Source: Burkholderiales bacterium (lineage in GTDB: Bacteria > Pseudomonadota > Gammaproteobacteria > Burkholderiales > SG8-39). Taken from it: DNA of 64,000 nucleotides. Below are positions 1-7,936 of the stretch, piece by piece. The stretch is taken from contig JACZJT010000047.1 in assembly GCA_014860445.1 (NCBI GenBank), positions 122,058-186,057 of the forward strand. Direction: 5' to 3'. The notes under the pieces are model-generated. The model saw only the letters and a program-made list of their open reading frames with translations. It was not told where the DNA came from and made no database searches. The translations under genes were made by a program, and so were the position numbers. Each line of letters begins with the position of its first letter. Within the stretch, counting starts at the first letter, position 1.

Positions 1-287
1 GCAGCGACGGCGCCTACGCCATCGTCGGCCGCAGCGACGACCACGCTTACCTGTACGAAATACTCGGCGACGAGTCGGAATTGCCCGCGCTCTGGGCTCG
101 AATGGGAACGCGCTACGCGGCCCTGTATCTGAATCTGCAGCGCGGCAACCCCGCAGAGCGCTTTCTGTCTACCCAGGAAGGAATTAGCTGGCAGGAGCAG
201 CGCCTGGCGATGTGGCTGCCTTTGAGTGCTGCCGGCCGCGATGCTCCGTATGCCGACTGGTACATCCCTTTTCTCGATCGAATCTGA
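1..287 (+). CDS. C-terminal fragment of an unidentified protein
   Basis: An open frame runs in from the left edge (reading from base 3) and stops with TGA at 285-287, giving about 94 residues. The visible part is soluble and mixed alpha/beta in composition, with an aromatic-rich tail (segment ADWYIPFLDRI at the end). No catalytic motif or membrane segment is recognisable. The tail, with 'WLPLS' followed by a charged loop, is faintly reminiscent of PAS-type sensor domains, but this is too weak to use as a name. The start and most of the protein lie outside the window. It is followed 41 bp later by the aminotransferase gene on the same strand. Confidence 0.5.
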   Translation, partial: SDGAYAIVGRSDDHAYLYEILGDESELPALWARMGTRYAALYLNLQRGNPAERFLSTQEGISWQEQRLAMWLPLSAAGRDAPYADWYIPFLDRI

Positions 288-328
288 ATCCGACCCTCTG
301 ACGATATTCATTACTGCGAGAGTTACCC

Positions 329-1471
329 ATGGCCCGTGCCCCGAAAAACGATCTTCCGATGATGTCCACCGACGAGGGCATCGTCCTCTTTCACCCGCAT
401 ATGCCGAGGAAGGCAAAAGAGTACGTCTGCGACACCCTCGACAGCCGCTGGATCGGGCAGGGCCCGAAGGTCGATCTGTTCGAGGCCCGCTTTCGCGAGC
501 AGTTCCGGCAACCCGGCCCCTGCATCTCCACCGGCTCCGGAACGGATGCGCTGCACCTTGCCTATCTGCTCGCCGGCATCAAAGCCGGCGATGAAGTGCT
601 GGTGCCCTTGTTCACCTGCACGGCGACCAATATTCCGCTCTTGTATATCGGGGCGACGCCGAAGTTCGTCGACGTCGACCCGCGCACGCTGAACCTTTCG
701 GTCGAAGACCTGAAACGCAAGATCTCCGACAGAAGCAGGGCGATCGTCTGCGTACATTACGGCGGACTTCCCTGCGACATGGCCGCGATTCGAGGCCTGG
801 CCGATCAATACGGCATACCGGTCATCGAAGACGCCGCCCACGCGCTGGGCGCCACCTACGCCGGCGAGCCCATCGGCTCGGGCTCCGAATTTGCGATGTA
901 CAGCTTTCAGGCCATCAAGCACCTGACGACAGGGGACGGCGGCCTGGTGACTTTCCTCGACGAAAGTCTGGCCCCGCTCGCGCGCAGGCTGCGCTGGTTC
1001 GGCATCGACCGGACCAACAAGCAAAAAGGCATATGGGAAAACGACATCACCGAAGTCGGCTACAAGTACCAAATGACCGACATCGGCGCGGCCATCGGGC
1101 TCGCGGGGCTGGAGGAGTTCGACGAAACGCTGGCCTATCGCCGCGCCCTCTACCGGCGCTATGTCGAGAATCTGAAAAAGCTTTCCGACGTCACGATCGC
1201 CGATGACTTCGATCCGCGCAAGGAGCATGCCGCCTGGCTGTTTACCATCCTGATCGAAAAGCGCGTGGACTGCCAGCTCAAGCTGCGCAGCCGCAGAATT
1301 GAATCCGCACAGACCCATTTCCGCAACGACCGGTATACGGTGTTTGGCTGCGAAGAAGCGTTTCCCGCGATGGATTCCGTCGACGACAAATACCTCGTGC
1401 TGCCGCTGCATACCAAAATGAGCCTGGGGGACGTGGACAGCGTCTGCGCGGTGTTGAAAGAGGGCTGGTGA
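329..1471 (+). CDS. DegT/DnrJ/EryC1/StrS-family PLP-dependent sugar aminotransferase
   Basis: The 380-residue protein matches the usual length of the nucleotide-sugar aminotransferase family, which uses PLP to aminate keto-sugars bound to dTDP or UDP for surface glycans. Visible family marks are the STGSGTDAL phosphate-binding loop near residues 67-75, the VIEDAAHALG motif (Asp168, stacking on PLP) and SFQAIKHLTTGDGG with the Schiff-base Lys197. Substrate and product cannot be read from the sequence. The ATG at 329 gives a normal N-terminus; ATG at 362 is an alternative. The gene converges with the gtrA-like gene (28 bp between the stops), so it is transcribed separately from the glycosyltransferase series but most likely supplies an amino sugar to it. 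Confidence 0.88.
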   Translation: MARAPKNDLPMMSTDEGIVLFHPHMPRKAKEYVCDTLDSRWIGQGPKVDLFEARFREQFRQPGPCISTGSGTDALHLAYLLAGIKAGDEVLVPLFTCTATNIPLLYIGATPKFVDVDPRTLNLSVEDLKRKISDRSRAIVCVHYGGLPCDMAAIRGLADQYGIPVIEDAAHALGATYAGEPIGSGSEFAMYSFQAIKHLTTGDGGLVTFLDESLAPLARRLRWFGIDRTNKQKGIWENDITEVGYKYQMTDIGAAIGLAGLEEFDETLAYRRALYRRYVENLKKLSDVTIADDFDPRKEHAAWLFTILIEKRVDCQLKLRSRRIESAQTHFRNDRYTVFGCEEAFPAMDSVDDKYLVLPLHTKMSLGDVDSVCAVLKEGW

Positions 1472-1499
1472 GCAGCCTCGCGCTTCAGGTGCCGGCGGC

Positions 1500-1871
1500 C
1501 TAGATCCGATAGGTCCAGAGCTTGTGCATGGCAAAGCTCGCGGCAGGCACGAGCATGACGACAGCGCCGATTCCGGCGTAAAACGGGTAGCCGAGCAGCT
1601 CGACGGCGCCTGCGATGCTCACAGTGAGCACAAACCCGGCCAGCGAGACCAGTACAAAGCGCACCAGCAGTCTGCGATGCAGACGCCGCTCGAAAGTCCA
1701 CAGCGTGTTGGATGCATAGGACACCAGCGTCGCGACGCAAAACGCCATTCCGTTCGCAGCGGCCGGATGGACACGCGCAAACATTACCAGCAGGCTTGCA
1801 ACCGCCGCGTGCAGCACGGTGACGCCGATGCCGACCAGCACGAACCGCGGAACTTCGGCCGCGAGGCGCAT
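1500..1871 (-). CDS. GtrA/GtcA-family polyprenyl-phosphate-sugar flippase
   Basis: The protein has 123 residues, typical of GtrA, with four predicted membrane helices covering nearly its whole length. The opening RFVLVGIGVTVLHAA and the later YASNTLWTFERR segment are characteristic of GtrA. Family members are thought to move polyprenyl-phosphate-linked sugars across the inner membrane so that a GT-C enzyme can use them on the outer face. The gene begins 1 bp after the methyltransferase stop codon, and the GtrB-type synthase lies two genes upstream, so a functional partnership is likely. Arginine-rich loops follow the positive-inside pattern. Confidence 0.88.
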   Translation of the reverse strand: MRLAAEVPRFVLVGIGVTVLHAAVASLLVMFARVHPAAANGMAFCVATLVSYASNTLWTFERRLHRRLLVRFVLVSLAGFVLTVSIAGAVELLGYPFYAGIGAVVMLVPAASFAMHKLWTYRI

Positions 1872-1872
1872 G

Positions 1873-2601
1873 TCAGCGCCGCTCGAGCACGGCGATGCAC
1901 GAGGTGCCGAAGGGAAACAACATATGCGGCACGAAATGAGCCTCGGCGGCGAATACGCGTCGCAGCAAACCGTTCAGCAGCTTGCCCGGCAACACCGCCT
2001 CATCGCTTTCACGCAGCCGCAGAATCCGCTTGGCCAGCCGGACCGAGGCAATGAGGGGAAAGAGCAGCGCGTTGAAATAGCCCAGGCGCCGAACCTGCAG
2101 ACCCGCATCTGCGGCTTTGCGACTGAGACAACTTGCGCTATAACGGCGCACATGATGATGCAGACGGTCATGGGCGCCGTATAGCCACTGGTAGGCGGGA
2201 ACGGTCACCAGCGCAAAACCTCCGGGCTTGATGCGCCCGGCCACGGCCCGGAGCGCCGCCGCGTCGTCGTCGACATGCTCGAGAACGTCGAGCAGACAAA
2301 CCAGATCGAAGACTTGCGCGCCGAACGGAATCCGGTCCGGCAGCGAGCCCGACTGAATTTCACAGCTGGAAACTTCGCGGGCACGGGTCCGCGCGTATTC
2401 GTCCATCTCTACCCCGAATACCGTTCCGAATTGCCCAAGCATGCGCAGGTTTCCGCCGGGGCCGCAGCCGATTTCGAGAATTTGCGCGCCCGCCGGCAAT
2501 CCCAGTCGCGCAATGATCGCGCTCAGGATGGCGCGCCTTCCCTCGAACCACCAATGCGTTTCCTGCGTTTGGGCCATCAGCCGGTAGACTGACGGCTCCA
2601 T
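1873..2601 (-). CDS. SAM-dependent class I methyltransferase
   Basis: The protein has 242 residues. It carries motif I (ILEIGCGPGGNLRML), the acidic end of strand 2 (FGVEMDEYA) and the LLDVLEHVDDDAA motif, all typical of Methyltransf_11/23 proteins of glycan clusters. A longer open frame extends to 3207, but that part lies inside the GtrB-type gene in another frame and is not coding. The ATG at 2601 shares its A with the TGA of the upstream glycosyltransferase (TGATG), indicating translational coupling. The acceptor is unknown: a glycan residue or a lipid-linked sugar is most plausible from context. Confidence 0.85.
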   Translation of the reverse strand: MEPSVYRLMAQTQETHWWFEGRRAILSAIIARLGLPAGAQILEIGCGPGGNLRMLGQFGTVFGVEMDEYARTRAREVSSCEIQSGSLPDRIPFGAQVFDLVCLLDVLEHVDDDAAALRAVAGRIKPGGFALVTVPAYQWLYGAHDRLHHHVRRYSASCLSRKAADAGLQVRRLGYFNALLFPLIASVRLAKRILRLRESDEAVLPGKLLNGLLRRVFAAEAHFVPHMLFPFGTSCIAVLERR

Positions 2602-3527
2602 CAGGTTTTCTGTTCGTGTATCTTGCGCACGATATAGATGGGCCGCTGCTTGGATTCCGTGTAAGTACGTCCGAGGTATTCGCCTATCACCCCGAGTCCG
2701 ATCAACTGTAGTCCGCCGAGAAAGGTGACGGTGACCAGAAGTGAGCCGTAACCCGGCAGGTCCGCGCCGTGTATCAGCGTGTAGGCTACGATGAACGCGC
2801 CGTATGCTAGCGAGGCGAGGGCAACCACGAGGCCCACGTAAGTCCAGACGCGTAGCGGTATGGTGCTGAACGAGGTAATGCCTTCCAGCGCGAGGTTCCA
2901 GAGCCGCCAGCCGCTGAATTTGGAGGCACCGCCCAGGCGGCTTGCGCGCACGTACTCCACGGCAGTTGTACGGAAGCCGACCCAGGCGAATATGCCTTTC
3001 ATGAATCGCCGCCGCTCCGGCAACTGGCGGACCGCCTCCACGACGCATCGGTCCATCAGCCTGAAGTCGCCGACATTCTCCGCAAGCTGGACATTGGCCA
3101 GGCGGTTGTGAATCCTGTAGAACCACCCTGCCGAATGCGACTTGAACCAGCCATCCGTGGATCGGTCCACACGCTGCGCCAACACCACCTCGAAACCCTC
3201 CCGCCATTTTTCGATCAGCTGCGCAATCAATTCAGGCGGGTCCTGCAGATCCGCATCGATGGGAATGACTGCGTCGCCGCGTGCGATGTCCAGGCCGGCG
3301 GTCAGCGCGGCCTCCTTTCCGTAATTGCGCGAAAGATCCACGACGCGAACACCGGGATGCCTGCCCTGCGCGGCCAACAGGCCCAGCAAGGTATTGTCGG
3401 TACTGCCATCGTTGACGCAGATGATCTCGAATTCCTCCCCGGTATCGTCGAGCACCCGGACCAAACGGCCGAAGAACGCCTCGACGACATCTTGTTCGTT
3501 GTAAAAGGGACAAACGATGGAAATCAT
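2601..3527 (-). CDS. GtrB/CsbB-type GT2 polyprenyl-phosphate glycosyltransferase
   Basis: The protein has 308 residues. An N-terminal GT2 fold opens with ISIVCPFYNEQ, has VNDGSTDNT near residue 40 and the metal-binding acidic motif DADLQDPPE near residue 92. It ends with two membrane helices (about 225-248 and 262-285). This is the layout of DPM1/GtrB/CsbB enzymes, which transfer a sugar from NDP-sugar to undecaprenyl phosphate on the cytoplasmic face. The sugar is often glucose but cannot be determined here. The gene overlaps the methyltransferase start, and a gtrA gene and a YfhO-type gene flank it, so all three components of a lipid-linked glycosylation system are present. Confidence 0.9.
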   Translation of the reverse strand: MISIVCPFYNEQDVVEAFFGRLVRVLDDTGEEFEIICVNDGSTDNTLLGLLAAQGRHPGVRVVDLSRNYGKEAALTAGLDIARGDAVIPIDADLQDPPELIAQLIEKWREGFEVVLAQRVDRSTDGWFKSHSAGWFYRIHNRLANVQLAENVGDFRLMDRCVVEAVRQLPERRRFMKGIFAWVGFRTTAVEYVRASRLGGASKFSGWRLWNLALEGITSFSTIPLRVWTYVGLVVALASLAYGAFIVAYTLIHGADLPGYGSLLVTVTFLGGLQLIGLGVIGEYLGRTYTESKQRPIYIVRKIHEQKT

Positions 3528-3655
3528 GGTGTTTCGCTATGTGCTTGCATCAAGCCGGGTAGCGATGCTCCCGGCAATGTGTGAGAGTCGTCACCGCAGT
3601 TACAACGGTCTTGGCCAGACTAGCGGTTTCCGAAAATAGTGTCAAAGGCTGGCCG

Positions 3656-5989
3656 TCATACGGCAAGCCGCCGGACTTTCAAATAGCGCAACGCGAGCAG
3701 CACGAAACCCAATATGCCCAACAAGACCCCTTCCTGCTGGCCGGGGAGTTGAAACTCCAGTTCGACCCTGTGGTCCCCCGCTCCCACCGGCGCTGCGAGC
3801 ATGCCGAAATTGGCGCGCATCATGGGCGTTGCCTTCCCGTCGATGCGCAGAGACCAGCCGCGATTGTAGGGGATCGAAAAAACCAGAATCCCTGCCTTGG
3901 TGGGATGGATACGGCCCGAAATCCGCGTGTTCGAGAACTGTTCGATGCGCAGTCCGGTCTCCTGCAGGACTGCTGCCGGCGCAAAGTAGCGGTCCTGGAG
4001 CGATACGACCTTGGAGCCCAGCAGATCGTCCAAATTGAACGGATCACCAAATTCCGGTACAGGCTTCTCGACTATGACCGCATTGATGATGACGATGTCC
4101 CGCAATACATCGGCATCGGCTTGCGGTAGCGAAGAAAGGCGGGAAAACGCGTCCGCCGTAACCTGCCTTGTTTGCACGACGCCCAGCGGCAGCGCGAATT
4201 CGTTGCGATATATCCGGTAGTCGCGCGCATTGCGCACGGCGACGTATCCGGGCCACTGCACCGCTTCTTTCGCAATGATGTATTTGACGCCCAGCAGGCT
4301 GTTGAGCATGAATCGCGGACCGGCATTCGGCAGCCAGTTCGTGTACGAGTTGATGTTGCTGGTGCTGCGAGTCGGCTTGATGAGGCCCATGCCCGCAAAA
4401 AAATCGACGACTCCGCTGCCATGGAAGTAATACGACTTGACGCCCATGTAGTCCTGGGCCATGGCATCGGCCAGCGAAGCCGAGTCATAAGTCTTCTCGA
4501 TCCGAAACACGCTTTTGTCGATTTTCCGTATTTCGCGCAAAGCATCCTGCGTGCTGTCGTCGTAGCCGCGGGTCTCCGGCGACACCAGCGCCCTGCCCTC
4601 TACATAGGAAGGACGGGCGATCAGAACGGTTTCAAGCAGGACCACGCACAACAGCGCCAGCGGCAGCCGGTGTGCCGCGAGGACCTTTTGCCGAAAAAAC
4701 ACCAGCAACGCGCCTGCCAGCGCGGCAAGCCCGAGAATTGTTGCCGCATGAACAGTCCAAACGTTCCCGCCGATACGGCTTTCGACTACCAGGAGCAGCA
4801 ACAGCAGATAGCCGCCCAATCCGATCACCAGCAGACGGCCGCTGACGCCTTTTTCGATCGCATGGTCGACCGCGCGCGCGGCCAGCAGCAGCAATATCAG
4901 CGCAATCCAGAGGGTGGAAACCCTGAAGTAAGGGGCGGCAAAGCCCATGGCGGAATAGCGAAACACGGGGAGTACGAAATAAGCCGCTACGCCGGACAGC
5001 GCCAGCAGCAAGAGCCTTCGATCGGCGGCAGAACGATTCCAGAGCTGCGGCACGAGTAATAGCAGCATGACGCCGATGAAAAATCCCGGCCCTTCGAAAT
5101 AATTTCCGTATCCCCTGTAGGCGTTGCCTATGCCGAAAATGTCTTTGTGAAAAAAACCGCCGATCTCCACCAGAATCAGCGGCCAGTCATTGACGCTGAG
5201 CACCTGCTGCCACAGCCTTTCGAAAAGCGCCCCACCGCCGCTGACGCGCGGGCTGTCCATCATCTGGAAAACGACCGGGAGCAGCAATGGCGCCGCCAGC
5301 AGATAGCCTATGGCCGCGAGGGGAAAGACCCCGGCCAACCAGGTTTTGAGCACGGACCTGGGCTCGCTGCTTGCAAGAACAAAAACCAGAAAGCTAAACA
5401 ACAGGAACGCCGCCACGGCCACGAAAAAAACACCCGAGGCGAGCGCAAGCGCGAGGACTACGGGCAATGCAATTGTTTTCCCGCTTCGCAGGTATCCGAA
5501 TACCGCCCAGAGTATCAGCGGATAGAAGACGAACTCGGTGGCATGCAGATCCCACTGTCCGTTGATGACGACATAACCGCAGAACGTATAGGCCAGCGCG
5601 GCGATGACCGCTGATTCCCAACGGGTGAGCAAACCTCGGATCAGAATGAAAAAAGCCGCCCCGCCAAGCGCGAGCTTCAGCAGATACACCCAGATGCGCA
5701 AGGACAGCACCTTGTCTGCCCCGCCAACGGCGTTCAGCAGGGAGAACGGGTCGGCCAGCAGTCCGGCCGTCGGACCACCCAGACCAATTGCGAACGACCA
5801 GCCGGCAAATCCCTCGCGGGCAATGCTGCGGGCCATGTGCATCACATACGGAACGTAAGCGAAGTAAGTGTCGCTGCCGATGTCGGTATAGGCGAAATAG
5901 TAGCGTCCGAAAAGGAAATCCCGGAACAGCACCAGCGCAAGGAGCGCCTGCAAACCGAGCAGGATCAACCAGGTTCTGAACGTCGTCAT
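3656..5989 (-). CDS. YfhO-type polytopic membrane protein (putative GT-C glycosyltransferase)
   Basis: A protein of about 777 residues with some twelve hydrophobic helices in the first two thirds and a soluble C-terminal region ending in a last helix before the stop. The first loop reads YTDIGSDTYFAYVP, matching the acidic loop after helix 1 of YfhO proteins. In Gram-positive bacteria YfhO works with CsbB (GtrB-like) and GtcA (GtrA-like) to place a lipid-carried sugar on a surface polymer on the outer face of the membrane. Both partners are encoded just downstream here. Start: ATG at 5989 is preferred over GTG at 6004; neither has a strong ribosome binding site. The gene begins 57 bp after the last OGT-like gene. 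Confidence 0.8.
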   Translation of the reverse strand: MTTFRTWLILLGLQALLALVLFRDFLFGRYYFAYTDIGSDTYFAYVPYVMHMARSIAREGFAGWSFAIGLGGPTAGLLADPFSLLNAVGGADKVLSLRIWVYLLKLALGGAAFFILIRGLLTRWESAVIAALAYTFCGYVVINGQWDLHATEFVFYPLILWAVFGYLRSGKTIALPVVLALALASGVFFVAVAAFLLFSFLVFVLASSEPRSVLKTWLAGVFPLAAIGYLLAAPLLLPVVFQMMDSPRVSGGGALFERLWQQVLSVNDWPLILVEIGGFFHKDIFGIGNAYRGYGNYFEGPGFFIGVMLLLLVPQLWNRSAADRRLLLLALSGVAAYFVLPVFRYSAMGFAAPYFRVSTLWIALILLLLAARAVDHAIEKGVSGRLLVIGLGGYLLLLLLVVESRIGGNVWTVHAATILGLAALAGALLVFFRQKVLAAHRLPLALLCVVLLETVLIARPSYVEGRALVSPETRGYDDSTQDALREIRKIDKSVFRIEKTYDSASLADAMAQDYMGVKSYYFHGSGVVDFFAGMGLIKPTRSTSNINSYTNWLPNAGPRFMLNSLLGVKYIIAKEAVQWPGYVAVRNARDYRIYRNEFALPLGVVQTRQVTADAFSRLSSLPQADADVLRDIVIINAVIVEKPVPEFGDPFNLDDLLGSKVVSLQDRYFAPAAVLQETGLRIEQFSNTRISGRIHPTKAGILVFSIPYNRGWSLRIDGKATPMMRANFGMLAAPVGAGDHRVELEFQLPGQQEGVLLGILGFVLLALRYLKVRRLAV

Positions 5990-6046
5990 TTTCACCGGAT
6001 GCACGGCCTCGGAATCAGGCGATGACGACAGGGCCGGCGCGGCACG

Positions 6047-7936
6047 CTATTCAACAACGGCAAATGCCGCCGGCGGCTTGCCGGAAAGGTAACGCTTCCA
6101 CATCGTATCGAAAGCGCTCTCCAGGTCGCGCACGAAGCGCGGCGTGTCGAACAGCGGCAGCCGCTCGCGTGCGCTCAGGGTCTGTCGCAGGCTTTGCAGT
6201 TCGACAGGATTCTGCGCGAGGCGCACCGCGGTATTTTCGTAGTCCTCCATGCTGGTACAGACCAGCTGCGGCAATCCGGCCGCGGCGACCAGGCTGGCGG
6301 CCACGCGCGCCGGAAAGGCCCCGCCCGGACAGGTCAGCACCGGCAGCCCCGCCCACAGCGCGTCCGCCGCACTGGTGTGGGCGTTGATACTGCCGGTGTC
6401 GAGAAACAAATCCGCGCGCGCAAGGCGTGCAAGGTGCTGCGGTTTCGCCATGGTTTCTCCGAAGATCAGCCGATCCGGCTCGATACCCAGCGAACTCGCT
6501 TCGCGCGCGAGGTTCGCGCGCGCGACGGACTTGCTTGCATACAACCACAGCACACTGCCGGGTACCTGCGCAAGAATGCGCATCCAGGCGCGGAATACCG
6601 ACGGTTCGATCTTGTAGACCTGGTTGAAGCAGGCATAGACAAAGCCGGTCTCGGGCAGCCCCAGTGCGGCGCGCGCGGGGCATTCGGCCGCGATCGGCTG
6701 GCGGTAGTCGTTCACCTGATAGCTGTGCGGCATCCATACCAGGCATTCGCCATAGTCCGCCGCATGTTCCGCTGGCGCGACCACGCGGTCGACGATGGCG
6801 TAGTCGTTCAGACCGCGACCGGTGGAGGCCGGATAGCCCAGCCAGGCGACCCGCAGCGGCGCCGGCCGCAGCGCGAAGATACCGGGACGGGCTTGGTGGG
6901 TAAATCCCTTGAGGTCTATCAGGATGTCGATGCCATCGCCGCGTATGCGATCGGCGCTGACGCGCTCAGTCTCGGCGCCGATGTCGACGAAGTGATCGAC
7001 CGTTGCGGCGGCGTGGCGGCGGTATTCACTCGCGTCGTCCGGGCCGATGGAATAGGCGTAGATCTCGAAGCGGCTGCGATCGTGCAGGCCGAAAAAACTG
7101 CGCATCAGGTGCATGGTCGGATGGCTGTGAAAATCCGCCGACACATAACCCAGCCGCAGGCGCCCGCGGCCCGCTTCGGCGGCCGGCTGCGGATCGAGCG
7201 GCGTCCCTGCAGACTGCAGAATGCGATCGCAATACGCCTGGGTGAGCGCATTGCGCAGCTGCCGCGAAACCGGGTATTCAAAAACGCCAAACGGATTGAC
7301 CCCGTCGAGCGACGCGGCGTCCGTACGCGCCAGCCGGCTTGCGAGCGTGGCTTGCAGTTGCGCCACATCGGCGTCGCGGCCTCGCCAGTCGCAGGCCCAT
7401 GCGCGATAGCGCATCAGCGCCAGCAGCAGCGCCGGATCATCCGGGCGCAGCGCGCAGGCTCGCTGGCCCAACTCGACCGCCCGCTCCAAACGCTCCAGCG
7501 CGACACAGAGACTCGCACAGAGGCTGAACGCCTCGACCCAGTCCGGACGCAGCGCCAGCACGCGCTCGCCCGCAGCCAGCGCCTCCTCCACCCGGCCGCG
7601 CGCATTCAGCACCGTCGCAAGATTGAACTGAAAGTTCGCATGCCCGGGCTCGCGGGTCACGGCGGCGCGGGCGTGCTCTTCGGCTGCTTCCAGATCCCCT
7701 TGCGCACGCAGCACCTCGGCAATATTGGCGCGCAGGTGGGCGGTCGCTGGCGAATGCGCGACTGCCCGCGTCAATAGCGCCACGGCCTCGGCACCTCTGC
7801 CGCTCTGATGGCAAAGCAGGCCGAGGTAGTGCAGGGCATCGACGCTGTCGGGTGAGCGCGCCAGGTGCGTACGCAGCATTTGTTCGCCTTCGGCGAGGCG
7901 TCCGGACTGGATAAGTTGCAGTGCCTGGTCGATCAT
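6047..7936 (-). CDS. TPR-SPINDLY/OGT-type glycosyltransferase (GT41), paralog 1
   Basis: The protein has 629 residues: about five TPRs over residues 1-180, a linker, then the two-lobed GT41 catalytic region. It is the paralog closest to eukaryotic OGT. The GYVSADFHSHPTMHL segment contains the conserved His (H272), ALRPAP and AWLGYPASTG follow, CFNQVYKIEP holds the catalytic-type Lys (K442), and FLDTGSINAHTSAADALWAG contains the UDP-binding Asp (D513). Family members attach GlcNAc, glucose or fucose to Ser/Thr (HMW1C relatives act on Asn) in the cytoplasm. ATG 7936 overlaps the upstream stop by 4 bp (ATGA). Unlike its seven neighbours it lacks the MLK N-terminus and the C-terminal W-x-x-W-C motif. 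It is the last of the eight in transcription order. Confidence 0.9.
   Translation of the reverse strand: MIDQALQLIQSGRLAEGEQMLRTHLARSPDSVDALHYLGLLCHQSGRGAEAVALLTRAVAHSPATAHLRANIAEVLRAQGDLEAAEEHARAAVTREPGHANFQFNLATVLNARGRVEEALAAGERVLALRPDWVEAFSLCASLCVALERLERAVELGQRACALRPDDPALLLALMRYRAWACDWRGRDADVAQLQATLASRLARTDAASLDGVNPFGVFEYPVSRQLRNALTQAYCDRILQSAGTPLDPQPAAEAGRGRLRLGYVSADFHSHPTMHLMRSFFGLHDRSRFEIYAYSIGPDDASEYRRHAAATVDHFVDIGAETERVSADRIRGDGIDILIDLKGFTHQARPGIFALRPAPLRVAWLGYPASTGRGLNDYAIVDRVVAPAEHAADYGECLVWMPHSYQVNDYRQPIAAECPARAALGLPETGFVYACFNQVYKIEPSVFRAWMRILAQVPGSVLWLYASKSVARANLAREASSLGIEPDRLIFGETMAKPQHLARLARADLFLDTGSINAHTSAADALWAGLPVLTCPGGAFPARVAASLVAAAGLPQLVCTSMEDYENTAVRLAQNPVELQSLRQTLSARERLPLFDTPRFVRDLESAFDTMWKRYLSGKPPAAFAVVE

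Noticed and set aside
2602-3207. N-terminal extension of the methyltransferase
   Set aside because: It lies inside the GT2 gene in another frame and has no homology; the TGATG junction gives the start.
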